Source of the DNA: Bacteroidota bacterium
GTDB lineage: Bacteria > Bacteroidota > Bacteroidia > Bacteroidales > TTA-H9
DNA: 64,000 bases
Assembly: GCA_003250395.1 (NCBI GenBank)
Contig: QKGM01000038.1
Location: forward strand, 186,001 to 250,000
Direction of reading: 5' to 3'
Positions 46,327-56,375 of the stretch are shown one piece after another. Both the position numbers and the translations under genes were made by a program. Every line of letters begins with the position of its first letter. The stretch's first letter is position 1. A model generated the notes under the pieces. That model was not told where the DNA came from. It made no database searches and saw only the letters and a program-made list of their open reading frames with translations.

Positions 46327-47178
46327 TTATCCCAGCTCAAAACTTGTAATCCCATAAACTGATTTTTCTTCATTTCTCTGATGGAATTTGGAATACATCC
46401 GGGCAGTGCTGAATACAGGTATCATGCCTGCCTTTAGGGCCATAGATGTTGAAAAAGCATTTGGCTCAGGTACATCCAGATTGACTGATTTCCCTTTTGC
46501 CAAAAAGCATAAATTGTCGAACAGTACCTGTGCAATCTGGTCGTTGGAGGCAAAAAGCGGCCCGATTTTATAACCAGACCGGCAAGGCCGGATAACTCCA
46601 TATCCACACAGCGTTCCATCTTTATCAGGCCAGGCCAGCGCATGACTACCGGGTTGATTAATCCAATGTGAGAGGAAGATCTGACGGTTAAAACCGATTA
46701 CTTTTATATCGTATTCCAGAAGCTGATTGAAGGGGATATCTTTGAGCGGTATCAATCCGGAATTAGATTCTCCTGATGCTATCCCTTGGTAACGAGTATT
46801 CTTATGGGCAATTGAAAATCCGAAAGCTCTATAATTCTCCAGTCTGTCAGGTACCCCGTCGAGACCAATATTACGGGTTCCCAAATATTCGAAGGCTGCT
46901 TTTCCTAAAAACATTGCCAGTGAAGTTTTTCTAAATTCGGGCTTAACGATAAAGAAACCTATAAAACCGTATTTCTCATCATGGGCAACTGCGGAAATAA
47001 TACCAGCGGGCTTTCCATCTATTGTTGCAATAAAAAAACCGTTGGGATCAGAGTAGTAGAATGCATTCGCATCCTGTAACCCAGGGTTCCAACCTTCAGA
47101 ATCTGCCCAATCAAGTGCAGTTTGCATGTCAGAGATACTCATAGTGTGAATCTCGACTTTGTTTGATATCATTTCCAT
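46327..47178 (-). CDS. GNAT family N-acetyltransferase
   Basis: A 283-residue protein with an N-terminal GNAT domain (about 8-140; strands around G-F-F-I-A-T-I-D-G-K-P-A-G-I-I-S and the F-F-I-V-K-P-E-F-R acetyl-CoA section) and a second half that fits the extra C-terminal domain of this subgroup. It ends with N-A-F-S-T-S-M-A-L-K-A-G-M and a variable tail. It is unlike the RimL-type gene at 32675. Substrate unknown. It converges on the receiver remnant and stands alone. Confidence 0.82.
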   Translation of the reverse strand: MEMISNKVEIHTMSISDMQTALDWADSEGWNPGLQDANAFYYSDPNGFFIATIDGKPAGIISAVAHDEKYGFIGFFIVKPEFRKTSLAMFLGKAAFEYLGTRNIGLDGVPDRLENYRAFGFSIAHKNTRYQGIASGESNSGLIPLKDIPFNQLLEYDIKVIGFNRQIFLSHWINQPGSHALAWPDKDGTLCGYGVIRPCRSGYKIGPLFASNDQIAQVLFDNLCFLAKGKSVNLDVPEPNAFSTSMALKAGMIPVFSTARMYSKFHQRNEEKSVYGITSFELG

Positions 47179-47826
47179 TCGTTTGTAATGTGTTGATGTA
47201 TTATTTTCGGTTTATCGTTTTCTTTTGCCCAGTAACAGTTTATTTGGATGTATAACCTGTATTACAATTTCTTTGATATATTTTTTTAGTGTTTTACCTC
47301 AATGCAAATTTACCTTAAGTTGAAATCTCAGTAATAACCTCGACAATCGATGGATGAAGCAGTAGTCTGTCCGATTCTGTGAATTTGAAAAGAAAAATTG
47401 ACAGAACATTATTTTGCTCAACCTAATCTGAAAAGTTCCTATCTGTAAATTGAAAGAGCCATGATAAGTGATAAACCATCTTTTTTAAATAACCCTGAAG
47501 AGATTGGCATATCTGACAATGGTGTTGATTACAGACAGAAGTGATCACATCCAGTAATGAAGTTAATTTGATGAGTTTAGTGTTTAATTTAAAAAATTAA
47601 TACAAGCGGTTAATTGGTTGCATTTAATAAAATGCATATATAGCGTTGTTTAGATGAAACTCGAATTGAATAATTAACAGAATCATGCACCATTTCCGAT
47701 CTTTGAAGAGGCGAGTACAACACTCAATCTGCAAAGTTCATAAGTTAGGTTCACAATTTCATGTTTTGAACAAATGTAATAAATAAGAGGGTGTTTGCAC
47801 CCCGTAAATGAGTAATTTTGCGCTCC
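47179..47826. other. 648-base intergenic region before the M16 peptidase
   Basis: AT-rich, with no coding frame of credible length and no family signal. A TAATTTTG box at 47813-47820 is a -7 candidate, but the TTTG upstream (47794-47797) is only 15 bases away and the box lies seven bases from the ATG, too close for a normal leader. I see nothing else. Confidence 0.4.
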
Positions 47827-49083
47827 ATGAACGATGAAGTGATCTGGCAAAGTGAATTGCCAAACGGATTAAAAATTCTTTTACTACCCAACCGGTTACC
47901 GGTGGCTCATGTTGCGCTTTACCTCAATGCAGGATCCCGTGATGAAACTCTTGCAGAGAATGGCATTGCACACTTTATAGAACATACTCTTTTTAAAGGT
48001 ACCACGCATCGGAAATCTTTTCATGTACTTAACCGGCTTGAATCAGTGGGAGGTGACCTTAATGCATATACCTCCAAGGAGGAAACATGTTTGTATGCTG
48101 CTGTCATGCAGCCATATATAGGTAGAGCCGTAGAACTTTTTGCTGATGTGATTTTTAATTCAGTCTTTCCTGAGAATGAACTGGAGAAAGAGAAGCAGGT
48201 AATCACTGATGAGATTGATTCCTACCGTGATAACCCATCAGAACAGATTATGGATGATTTTGAGGAAAATCTGTTCTCCGGACATCCCATTGGTCGTAAT
48301 ATTCTTGGTACTAAATCCTCGGTCCGAAAATTTAAAAGAACTGATGTTAAAAATTTTATCCGTCGTCATTATCATCCATCAAGAATGTTATTGGCTGTCT
48401 CGGGTAATCTTTCTCTCCCAAAGGTCGAAAATCTGGCTCAACGTTTTTTCTCTGATACGCCATTCCCCGCTGCTGAATTCTTAAGACCAGCGTTTTCCGA
48501 TTATAACCCATTTAATAAAGTTATCAGGAGAAATCATTATCAGAACCACTGTGTGATTGGTAACCTGGCCTACGATATGAAGCATCAGCGACGAACTGCC
48601 CTTGCCTTGCTGAATAACTATTTTGGAGGGAGTGCAATGACTTCACGGCTTAATCTGGTTGTTCGTGAGAAATATGGCCTCACTTATAATATTGAATCGG
48701 GTTATCAGGCTTATACTGATACAGGATTGTTCTGGATCTATTTTGGAACGGAAAACGGTTTGCATTATAAAACGCTTGATATCATAGAAAAGGAATTGGC
48801 AAGGTTGAGGGAGCGCCCATTAGGCCCTTTGCAATTATTACAGGCAAAGAGGCAATTTCAGGGTCAAATTGCCATCGCAGCCGAATCTAATGCCAATCGT
48901 TTGATGGCCTATGGAAAGCAATGGCTTCATGCCGGCTCAATTGAATCATTGGATAATACCTTAGCCTTGATAGAGAATGTAAAACAGGACGATATGATTG
49001 AGGCTGCTCTTGAAATTACTAACCCTTTGGCCATGAGTACTCTCATATTTGAAGCAAAGCAAAAGGGGAAGTCAATAAAATAA
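47827..49083 (+). CDS. M16 family zinc peptidase
   Basis: A 418-residue processing-peptidase-like protein. The inverted zinc motif H-F-I-E-H is His49, Glu52 and His53, with a third ligand expected in the E-K-E-K-Q-V-I-T-D-E-I section about 75 residues on. The C-terminal half has the R-L-N-L-V-V-R-E-K-Y-G-L-T-Y segment of the second M16 domain. I chose ATG 47827; a TTG at 47818 would add three residues. No signal peptide is present, so it is probably cytoplasmic. The O-methyltransferase follows after 5 bases; the pair is an operon. Confidence 0.92.
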   Translation: MNDEVIWQSELPNGLKILLLPNRLPVAHVALYLNAGSRDETLAENGIAHFIEHTLFKGTTHRKSFHVLNRLESVGGDLNAYTSKEETCLYAAVMQPYIGRAVELFADVIFNSVFPENELEKEKQVITDEIDSYRDNPSEQIMDDFEENLFSGHPIGRNILGTKSSVRKFKRTDVKNFIRRHYHPSRMLLAVSGNLSLPKVENLAQRFFSDTPFPAAEFLRPAFSDYNPFNKVIRRNHYQNHCVIGNLAYDMKHQRRTALALLNNYFGGSAMTSRLNLVVREKYGLTYNIESGYQAYTDTGLFWIYFGTENGLHYKTLDIIEKELARLRERPLGPLQLLQAKRQFQGQIAIAAESNANRLMAYGKQWLHAGSIESLDNTLALIENVKQDDMIEAALEITNPLAMSTLIFEAKQKGKSIK

Positions 49084-49088
49084 TCACT

Positions 49089-49727
49089 ATGTTTCAAAAC
49101 CCTGAAGAAAAGTATTGTATCTCTCATTCTTCTCCTCAAAGCAGATTATTGGCTGATCTGGAGCGTCTGACCTATATACGTTCAGCATATCCTCATATGA
49201 TTTCCGGTGCCCTTCAGGGACGCATTCTTGCAATGATAAGCCAACTGGTCAAACCTTTGAGAATTCTTGAAATAGGAACTTTTACTGGTTATTCGGCTCT
49301 TTGTCTTTGCGAAGGCCTTCAACCTGGCGGGTCGATTGTAACAATCGATAATAATCCTGAAATTGAAACAATTGCCAGGAGCTTTTTTTCTAAATCATTA
49401 TGGAAAGATCAGATCGACCTGAAGATTGGTAATGCTGTTACAATTATTCCCGAACTAAATCAGCGATTTGATTTAATTTTCATTGATGCAGATAAGGAAA
49501 ATTATCCTGTATACTATAATCTTGTGGTAAGTTGCTTAAATACAGGTGGTTTATTGCTTGCAGATAATGTGTTATGGGGAGGGAAGGTGCTTCAACCCGA
49601 TGCACACCGTGATAAAGAAACGAAAGGGGTTTTAACCTTCAATCAGTTATTAGCCAGCGATCCCGGTATGGAGGTTGTTATGATTCCTATACGTGACGGA
49701 CTTACAATGGCTCGAAAGATTTCCTGA
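49089..49727 (+). CDS. O-methyltransferase (catechol-type, class I SAM)
   Basis: A 212-residue SAM-dependent methyltransferase of the COMT/caffeoyl-CoA type. The SAM motif is L-E-I-G-T-F-T-G-Y-S-A-L-C-L (about residues 58-71), followed by I-V-T-I-D-N-N-P-E (acidic loop) and D-L-I-F-I-D-A-D-K-E-N-Y, the metal-binding region of the family. L-L-A-D-N-V-L-W-G-G-K-V is a further signature. The substrate is unknown. Coupled to the M16 peptidase. Confidence 0.92.
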   Translation: MFQNPEEKYCISHSSPQSRLLADLERLTYIRSAYPHMISGALQGRILAMISQLVKPLRILEIGTFTGYSALCLCEGLQPGGSIVTIDNNPEIETIARSFFSKSLWKDQIDLKIGNAVTIIPELNQRFDLIFIDADKENYPVYYNLVVSCLNTGGLLLADNVLWGGKVLQPDAHRDKETKGVLTFNQLLASDPGMEVVMIPIRDGLTMARKIS

Positions 49728-49808
49728 AAAATTCAACGCTTTATGTGAACTTTTTCTGTCTGGCTTCTGTTTTATTTGGAAACGGAATAAATAATCCAGT
49801 TACAGAAA

Positions 49809-50441
49809 ATGAATAATACTATTAAAGACCTTATATTTCCTTCATTACCATATGCATTCGATGCGCTTGAGCCGTATATCGATGCTATGACAATGGAAAT
49901 TCACTATACGAAGCACCATAAAGCCTATTTTGATAATCTGCAGAATGCTGTGAAGGGTACTGAAATGGCTGATCTTCATTTCAATGAACTTCTGCGTAAC
50001 ATAAGTCGTTATCCTACAAGTGTAAGGAATAATGGCGGTGGTCACTATAATCATTCTTTATTTTGGACAATTATGAATGGTAAAGGTGGCGGTGAACCTA
50101 CTGGTGAACTATTGGATGCAATTGTCCGAAAGTTCAATTCGTTCGATGAATTTAAAAAAGCTTTTGCTGATGCCGCGAAGACCCGTTTTGGTAGTGGGTG
50201 GGCATGGCTTGTTGTAAAAAAGGATGGCTCTCTCGCCGTCAGTAGCACACCAAATCAGGATAATCCGCTAATGGATGTTGCCGAATGCAAAGGAATACCT
50301 GTTATGGGGCTGGATGTTTGGGAACATGCCTATTACTTAAAGTATCAAAACCGTCGCCCCGACTACATTGAGGGTTTCTGGAATGTAGTTTCATGGGAGC
50401 AGGTCTCAAAATATTACAGCGACGCAATCAAATCGTTGTAA
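49809..50441 (+). CDS. sod: Superoxide dismutase, Mn-type signature
   Basis: A 210-residue cytoplasmic dismutase. Metal ligands are His32, His82, Asp169 and His173. Two positions separate Mn from Fe enzymes: Gly78, four residues before His82 (Gln in typical Fe enzymes), and Gln150 in T-P-N-Q-D-N-P (Ala in typical Fe enzymes). Both match the Mn or cambialistic pattern. Specificity cannot be settled from sequence. It has its own terminator. It protects enzymes such as NifJ, whose iron-sulfur clusters are sensitive to oxygen. Confidence 0.95.
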   Translation: MNNTIKDLIFPSLPYAFDALEPYIDAMTMEIHYTKHHKAYFDNLQNAVKGTEMADLHFNELLRNISRYPTSVRNNGGGHYNHSLFWTIMNGKGGGEPTGELLDAIVRKFNSFDEFKKAFADAAKTRFGSGWAWLVVKKDGSLAVSSTPNQDNPLMDVAECKGIPVMGLDVWEHAYYLKYQNRRPDYIEGFWNVVSWEQVSKYYSDAIKSL

Positions 50442-50822
50442 ATCTGGTTGTTTTTTTGATTTTGGTGATTGATTTTCTGATGAAGTTGCTCCGCCGGGAG
50501 GCTGGGCAACTTCCTTTTTTTTTGACAATTTGAAAAGATACTATCAGAACTAAGTCCCTCTAAAGTGTGTTTTTACCGGGCGACTGAAAAAGTCTGTGGC
50601 TCACTTTCTTCTTAGAAGAGAATTGATGTGGTTTTCGATACTTCTCTTCCTGATAGAAAAGAAACAGGGCCTTTTTTGGCATTTCTTGTTTTATTCCGGT
50701 GCCTTTGTATCATTATCAGCGTGATCAGTAATTTTTTACGCAAAATATCCGTAAGTTTGATGTTCGAAAATTATCATATTTCAGTATTTACATTGCAACT
50801 TTAAATCATTTAAAATCAAGTT
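50442..50822. other. 381-base intergenic region before the S46 peptidase
   Basis: It holds the sod terminator (50482-50523) and, further on, an 8-base inverted repeat (GAAGAGAA with TTCTCTTC, about 50611-50647) of unknown meaning. No gene is seen and no clear promoter is recognised. Confidence 0.4.
50482..50523 (+). terminator. Intrinsic terminator after sod
   Basis: Outer stem 50482-50489 with 50506-50513, an inner G/C stem with two single-base bulges, and a run of nine T at 50515-50523. Confidence 0.85.
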
Positions 50823-53057
50823 ATGAATATTCTAAGTAAAGCAATATACCGGTTTTTTCTTGCTGGTTTGTTGTTTTTATCATTACCGGTACTTAAGGCC
50901 GGAACCCCTGACGAGGGGATGTGGCTTCCAATGTTTGTTGAGAGGCTTAACTACGTCGATATGCAGAAAATGGGATTGAAACTCACTGCTGAAGAACTCT
51001 ATTCAATTAATAACTCAAGTCTGAAGGATGCTGTAGTAGGGTTGGCCGCCGGTAGTGCACCATATGGGTACTTTTGTACCGGCGAGATCGTATCAGATCA
51101 GGGATTGCTGTTTACGAATCACCATTGCGGGTATAACAACATTCAGGAGCACAGTACTGTTGAGCATGATTACCTGACCAATGGTTTTTGGGCTATGAGT
51201 TTTGATGAGGAATTGCCAAATCCTGGTCTTACGGCTTCTTTCCTTAATCGTATGGAGAATGTAACGGAACAGATTCTATCGAAGCTTAGCGATACAATGA
51301 GCGAATCTACTCGTGAAGCAAAGATTCAGGAAATTTCTGAAGAGATTCAGAAAAATGCTTCTGAAGATGGAAAATACACACCTGTCGTTCATAGTTTTTT
51401 CGGTGGGAATGAGTTCTATTTATTTGTTTATGTTACATATAAGGATGTAAGATTGGTTGGAGCCCCTCCATCATCTATTGGTAAATTTGGCGGGGATACC
51501 GATAACTGGATGTGGCCCCGTCATACCGGCGATTTCTCAATTTTCCGTGTTTATACTGCTCCGGATGGCTCTCCTGCAGAATACAGCAAGGAGAATATAC
51601 CCCTAAAACCAAAACATTATCTGCCTGTTTCTCTGAAAGGTGTTCAAAAGGACGATTTTGCAATGATCTGGGGATTCCCGGGATCAACCGACCGTTACTC
51701 GACAAGTTTTGGTGTGCAGGCCACAATCGATGAAACAAACCCTATCATCGTAAAGGTAAGAGACCGCAAACTTGCTATTATGCGTGAGGATATGGAAGCT
51801 GATCCACGTATTAAACTGATGTACTCTGCTAAATATGCAAGTTCTGCCAATTACTGGAAATATGCAATAGGCCAGAATCGTATGCTGAAAAGACTAAAAA
51901 TTGTTGACAGGAAGAAAGGTATCGAAGATGATTTCAATAAATGGATTGATCAGTCGTCTGATCGTACGGATAAATATGGTGATGCTCTCAAACTAATTTC
52001 AGAAGGCTATGATCAGCTGAAGGCAACTAATCCTTCTCTGCTTTATCTGTCCGAAGCTGTTTTCCAGGGGCCTGAAATTATTGCTTTTGCAATGCGAACA
52101 GGAGGATTGGCTTCTACATTAGAGGCACTGAAAAAGGCAAAAAAAGACGAGAAAGTCAAGTTGGAGGAAAAACTGCAAAATGCTATCGCTGCACAGCAGA
52201 AGAGAGCTGCAGATTTTTATAAAGATTTTAATCTGCCTACAGATCAAAAGCTTTTTGCCGGTATGCTTGAACTTTATTATAACAGCGTTCCGGTAGATCA
52301 AAGGCCAGCAATCTTCGGACAACTTGAGGGAAAATTTAAGGGTGATTTTAAAGCCTGGGCTGCTCATCTGTATGATAAGAGCATTTTTGCTTCTTCCGTC
52401 AGGTATGAAGCTTTCCTCGCCCACCCTGACTATAAAACACTCACACGCGATCCATTCTTTGATATGGCCTCGAAGGTACGTGCCAATATTTTGAACCTCT
52501 ACACCATACAAGCTTCGCCCGAGGAGATGATAGCCAAAGGTAACAGACTTTTTATTGCTGCTTTGCGCTTGATGAATCCTGAGCATAATTATGCACCGGA
52601 TGCGAATTCTACTATGCGCCTTAGCTATGGAAAGGTTCTCGATTACTATCCGGGCAATGCCATGCACTACGACTATATCACAACTCTCGATGGTGTGATG
52701 GAAAAAGAAGATGCTACCAATCCTGAATTTGTTGTAGATCCGAAACTTAAAGCCTTATGGGAGAAAAAGGATTATGGCAGGTATGGCGTGAAAATCAATG
52801 GCAAGGATGAGCTTATCACTTGTTTCCTTTCTACAAACGATATCACGGGAGGCAATTCCGGCAGTCCCGTAATCAATGGCAATGGGGAATTGATAGGCCT
52901 TGCTTTCGATGGTAACTGGGAAGCAATGAGTGGCGATATTGCCTTCGAAGTTAACCTGCAACGTACAATTAATGTTGATGTCCGGTATGTGTTGTTTATT
53001 ATAGAAAAATTGGGCGGATGCAGCCGTTTGATTGATGAAATGACACTGGTTCAGTAA
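50823..53057 (+). CDS. S46 family dipeptidyl peptidase, DPP7-like
   Basis: A 744-residue serine peptidase that removes dipeptides from the N-terminus of oligopeptides, located in the periplasm (signal peptide 1-25). The catalytic His is His100 or His101 in T-N-H-H-C-G, the Asp lies in the D-N-W-M-W-P-R-H-T-G-D-F region, and Ser679 is in G-G-N-S-G-S-P-V. The residue 18 after the Ser, which sets specificity, is Gly697 (in F-D-G-N-W). DPP11 has Arg there, and Gly is the DPP7 pattern that prefers hydrophobic residues. A terminator follows. These enzymes feed amino-acid fermentation. Confidence 0.93.
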   Translation: MNILSKAIYRFFLAGLLFLSLPVLKAGTPDEGMWLPMFVERLNYVDMQKMGLKLTAEELYSINNSSLKDAVVGLAAGSAPYGYFCTGEIVSDQGLLFTNHHCGYNNIQEHSTVEHDYLTNGFWAMSFDEELPNPGLTASFLNRMENVTEQILSKLSDTMSESTREAKIQEISEEIQKNASEDGKYTPVVHSFFGGNEFYLFVYVTYKDVRLVGAPPSSIGKFGGDTDNWMWPRHTGDFSIFRVYTAPDGSPAEYSKENIPLKPKHYLPVSLKGVQKDDFAMIWGFPGSTDRYSTSFGVQATIDETNPIIVKVRDRKLAIMREDMEADPRIKLMYSAKYASSANYWKYAIGQNRMLKRLKIVDRKKGIEDDFNKWIDQSSDRTDKYGDALKLISEGYDQLKATNPSLLYLSEAVFQGPEIIAFAMRTGGLASTLEALKKAKKDEKVKLEEKLQNAIAAQQKRAADFYKDFNLPTDQKLFAGMLELYYNSVPVDQRPAIFGQLEGKFKGDFKAWAAHLYDKSIFASSVRYEAFLAHPDYKTLTRDPFFDMASKVRANILNLYTIQASPEEMIAKGNRLFIAALRLMNPEHNYAPDANSTMRLSYGKVLDYYPGNAMHYDYITTLDGVMEKEDATNPEFVVDPKLKALWEKKDYGRYGVKINGKDELITCFLSTNDITGGNSGSPVINGNGELIGLAFDGNWEAMSGDIAFEVNLQRTINVDVRYVLFIIEKLGGCSRLIDEMTLVQ

Positions 53058-53512
53058 ATCAGCAATTGAATATTTTATAAGAGCCTCCGCCTGTCGGGGG
53101 CTCTTTCTGTTTTATTCTTGATCAATACCATCCTGGTTATGGTGTCTTAACATGTCAATTCAACGGGAGGGGAGTTGACTGCAGAAGTGCCGGTCGGTGG
53201 GAATAGCTTTTTTTTATCTGAGTAAATGGTTATCCTAATTAATAGAATGTAGCAGGTAGTTTTCCCATAATTTCATCATACCTTTGTCAAATGTGGTTGC
53301 CCGGTTTGTCGGAGCAAGGAGCCAATGGTTGCTCCTTAACCAAAACCAGCACCCCATGCATCGAAACGAAAATTAGATCTTTGCTGATTTAATCGCCATT
53401 AATTGACAGGGTGGAGTAATTATAACAACCATTGTAAGTATTGCTAAATCCGGAAGATGAAGCCTGCCTGATTTTTCCGCAATAATTTATAACCAGACCT
53501 TAATTCATAGCT
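53058..53512. other. 455-base intergenic region before the fucosidase
   Basis: It holds the S46 terminator (53081-53106). A TACCTTTG box at 53279-53286 could be a -7 element, which would give the fucosidase a leader of about 220 bases, but no TTG is found 19-21 bases upstream. I see no riboswitch family and no gene. Confidence 0.4.
53081..53106 (+). terminator. Intrinsic terminator after the S46 peptidase
   Basis: A 9-base G/C-rich stem (53081-53089 with 53095-53103, one G-T pair), a 5-base loop and TTT after it, 23 bases behind the stop. Confidence 0.8.
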
Positions 53513-54952
53513 ATGAAGACACTTGTAAGTTCAATATTGTTTTTTGTCGTGCTTCAGGTTTCGTGCCTCTATGCACAGGAATCAATTCAAAGTTATACTC
53601 CTGATCCCAGCCCGGTGGTTAACCAGCGGCTCGAACAATGGGAGGATATGAAATTTGGATTGCTCATGCATTGGGGAGCTTACAGCCAGTGGGGCGTGGT
53701 TGAATCCTGGAGTATTTGCGCGGAAGATGAGGATTGGTGTCGCCGCAATACCGACAACTATGAATTGTACAAGAAAAATTATGAAAATCTGAAACTAAGT
53801 TTTAATCCTGTTCGGTTTGATCCGTCAATCTGGGCAAAAGCCGCCAAAGAAGCCGGTATGAAGTATGTTGTTTTTACAACAAAGCACCACGATGGTTTTT
53901 GTATGTACAATACCAGTTATACCGACTACAAGGTTACTGACTCTGCCTGCCCGTTTCATGTTAACCAGAGACGTGATATTGCCCGTGAAGTATTCGATGC
54001 TTTTCGTGCGGAAGGAATGTGGGCAGGTGCTTATTTTTCTAAACCCGACTGGCATAACACCGATTATTGGTGGCCTAATTTCGCTACCCCTGATCGTAAT
54101 GTGAATTACGATATAAATAAGTATCCTGAACGATGGGAAAGGTATGTCCGGTTTACCCATAACCAGTTAATGGAACTGGTTACCAATTACGGCCCGCTCG
54201 ATTTAGTTTGGCTTGATGGAGGATGGGTGCAAAAGCTATCCGACGAGCAGGTAAAGAAATTGAGCAATGATCCGCAATACCGGTTTCAGAAAATCAAAAG
54301 TCAGGATATCAGGATGGATGAGCTTGTCGGTAAACTCCGTAGTGTGAAGCCCGATCTGATTATTGTTGACCGTGCTGTTCCGGGTAAAAATCAGAATTAT
54401 CTGACTCCTGAGAATACTGTCCCCGACCACTATCTGCCTTATCCATGGGAATCGTGCATTATTGCCGGGGAAAGTTGGTCGTGGATCCCTGATGCGAAAT
54501 ATCTCACTCCTGGAAAGGTGATTCATACCCTTTGTGAAATAGTTGCCAAAGGAGGGAACCTGCTTCTCAACATTGCGCCAGGCCCTGATGGTACCTGGGA
54601 TAAGGAGGCGTATCAGATGCTTGAAGGCGTCGGACACTGGATGAAACTGAATGGGAATGCTATTTATAATACCCGCGCTGTAAGCCCTTACCGGGAAGGT
54701 CATATGGCATGGACTCAGGGAAAGGACGGGAAACGTTTCGCGATCTATCTGCCCGACGATAATGAAGAAACGCTTCCTTCCAAAGTGATGATGAATGAAT
54801 TTTTCGCAAATGCATCCACAAAGATTACCCTGAACGGTGATAAAACACCCCTGGAGTTTGTTACATCCGGTGATGGCACCGTCGTAATAATCCCGCCTGC
54901 TCTGCGCGATTATCAAAAGGGAAGTGAAGCCTGGGTATTCTGTATCGAGTAG
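53513..54952 (+). CDS. Alpha-L-fucosidase (GH29)
   Basis: A 479-residue exported glycosidase (signal peptide 1-22) that removes terminal fucose. The GH29 family motifs are M-K-F-G-L-L-M-H-W-G-A-Y-S, K-Y-V-V-F-T-T-K-H-H-D-G-F-C and, with the likely nucleophile Asp235, L-V-W-L-D-G-G-W. The acid/base residue in this family is less conserved and is not assigned here. A short beta-sandwich of about 90 residues follows the barrel. No other polysaccharide-utilisation genes (susC/susD) are adjacent, so it may work alone on host or algal fucosides. Confidence 0.93.
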   Translation: MKTLVSSILFFVVLQVSCLYAQESIQSYTPDPSPVVNQRLEQWEDMKFGLLMHWGAYSQWGVVESWSICAEDEDWCRRNTDNYELYKKNYENLKLSFNPVRFDPSIWAKAAKEAGMKYVVFTTKHHDGFCMYNTSYTDYKVTDSACPFHVNQRRDIAREVFDAFRAEGMWAGAYFSKPDWHNTDYWWPNFATPDRNVNYDINKYPERWERYVRFTHNQLMELVTNYGPLDLVWLDGGWVQKLSDEQVKKLSNDPQYRFQKIKSQDIRMDELVGKLRSVKPDLIIVDRAVPGKNQNYLTPENTVPDHYLPYPWESCIIAGESWSWIPDAKYLTPGKVIHTLCEIVAKGGNLLLNIAPGPDGTWDKEAYQMLEGVGHWMKLNGNAIYNTRAVSPYREGHMAWTQGKDGKRFAIYLPDDNEETLPSKVMMNEFFANASTKITLNGDKTPLEFVTSGDGTVVIIPPALRDYQKGSEAWVFCIE

Positions 54953-55094
54953 GGTGCTGCCTGTTTTTTATACTCTATCTTTAGTATATCCTGATCATTT
55001 CTTCGCGGGTTGGGATAGAGGGATTTTCATATTCATTTAATTAATACAAGTCGAAGATTAACTTTGTTTTCAACAGAAGTACGGGCAACCGTCG

Positions 55095-55102
55095 TATCTT
55101 TG
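55095..55102 (+). promoter_or_regulatory. Possible -7 element for the RNA methyltransferase
   Basis: TATCTTTG, 17 bases before the GTG start. The nearest TTTG upstream is 28 bases away, longer than usual. Confidence 0.35.
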
Positions 55103-55119
55103 CCTTAAATACTATCACT

Positions 55120-56292
55120 GTGAACCAAACTGATCAGCAAAATTATATAGCTAAGACGCTACATGGCCTTGAACCTGTACTTGTAGCCGAGCTGGCTGCC
55201 ATTGGTGCTTCCAATATTTCAACTCTTAAACGGGCAGTAAGCTTCAATGGAAGCAAAGAGGTGTTTTATAAAGCTAATTATTTATGCCGTACAGCATTAC
55301 GTATTTTGAGGCCTGTAGCCTCGTTTGAGGTTGAAACACAGGAAGACCTTTATGCTAAAGTGAAAGAGTTGCCGTGGCATGAATGGATGACCATAGATAA
55401 TACCTTCGCCATCGATGCGGTGGTTTCTAATTCCGTGTTTACTCATTCGCAATTTACTGCACAGCGTGTAAAAGATGCAATTGCTGATCACTGGAGGGGT
55501 GTGTGTGGCCGTCGTCCCGATGTGGAGTTACAGAATCCTGATCTGAGAATTAATCTTCACCTCTCAGGGAAAGAAGCCAGTCTGGCTTTTGATGGTTCCG
55601 GCGATCCTTTATTTAAAAGGGGGTACAGGCTTGCAACAGGTGAAGCACCTCTTAATGAAATTCTTGCTTCCGGTATTTTATTACTGGCCGGATATGACGG
55701 ATCAACCCCTCTTCATGATCCTATGTGCGGATCAGGTACATTGCTTACTGAAGCTGCCATGATCGCCCAGAACATTCCTGCCGGTTATTACCGTGAAACT
55801 TTCGGTTTCATGAAATGGCCTGATTACGATGACGAGCTCTGGCAGCAGATTAAAGATAATGCTGATGATCAGTTACGTGATCAACAACATCCCATCACTG
55901 GATCAGATTTCGATGCTGCTGTGGTGGAAGTGGCTCAGGGTAACCTTCGTAATGCTCGTCTTCACAAGGATATCAGCCTGATGAAAGCCGATTTCATGAG
56001 ATTGCCGCCACCGGGTGATTCGGGAATTTTAGTGATGAATCCTCCCTATGGCGAAAGGATGAAACAGGCAGATATCGTCTCATTTTACCAGGGAATAGGG
56101 GATGCGTTGAAACGTAACTGGAGTGGCTGGACTGCCTGGATAATCACTTCCGACCTTTCTGCCATGAAATTTATCGGGCTGAAACCTTCTCAACGCTTCA
56201 CCCTGTTTAACGGGCCGCTCGAATGCCGCTTGTCAGGTTATGAATTATTCAGTGGTGCCAGGCGGGATATGCTGGCGTCGCGTAATCATTAA
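55120..56292 (+). CDS. THUMP-domain RNA methyltransferase (RlmL/YpsC type)
   Basis: A 390-residue protein, GTG start at 55120. The first 60 residues and the F-A-I-D-A-V-V section form a THUMP RNA-binding domain (about 50-160). The methyltransferase half has the SAM motif D-P-M-C-G-S-G-T-L-L-T-E-A (about 204-216) and the N-P-P-Y-G-E-R motif (about 308-314) typical of N2-guanine methylation. It probably methylates a guanine in 23S rRNA, like the N-terminal half of RlmL. Lying 83 bases before priA, it could be co-transcribed with it. Confidence 0.9.
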   Translation: MNQTDQQNYIAKTLHGLEPVLVAELAAIGASNISTLKRAVSFNGSKEVFYKANYLCRTALRILRPVASFEVETQEDLYAKVKELPWHEWMTIDNTFAIDAVVSNSVFTHSQFTAQRVKDAIADHWRGVCGRRPDVELQNPDLRINLHLSGKEASLAFDGSGDPLFKRGYRLATGEAPLNEILASGILLLAGYDGSTPLHDPMCGSGTLLTEAAMIAQNIPAGYYRETFGFMKWPDYDDELWQQIKDNADDQLRDQQHPITGSDFDAAVVEVAQGNLRNARLHKDISLMKADFMRLPPPGDSGILVMNPPYGERMKQADIVSFYQGIGDALKRNWSGWTAWIITSDLSAMKFIGLKPSQRFTLFNGPLECRLSGYELFSGARRDMLASRNH

Positions 56293-56375
56293 ACCATCTG
56301 ACTGCAACCGGGCCGGAACACCAAAAAGATATAGGTGTAATTAAATAGATGGCGTTTCTGCTGATGGATCAATAG

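Noticed and set aside
47818-47826. TTG at 47818 as the start of the M16 peptidase
   Set aside because: ATG 47827 starts directly at the conserved beginning of the protein, and the TTG overlaps a possible -7 element.
52119-52667. 182-residue minus-strand open frame inside the S46 peptidase gene
   Set aside because: It is antisense to a conserved gene, and its composition follows from the other strand.
54236-54916. 226-residue minus-strand open frame inside the fucosidase gene
   Set aside because: It is fully antisense to a clear GH29 gene and has no family features.
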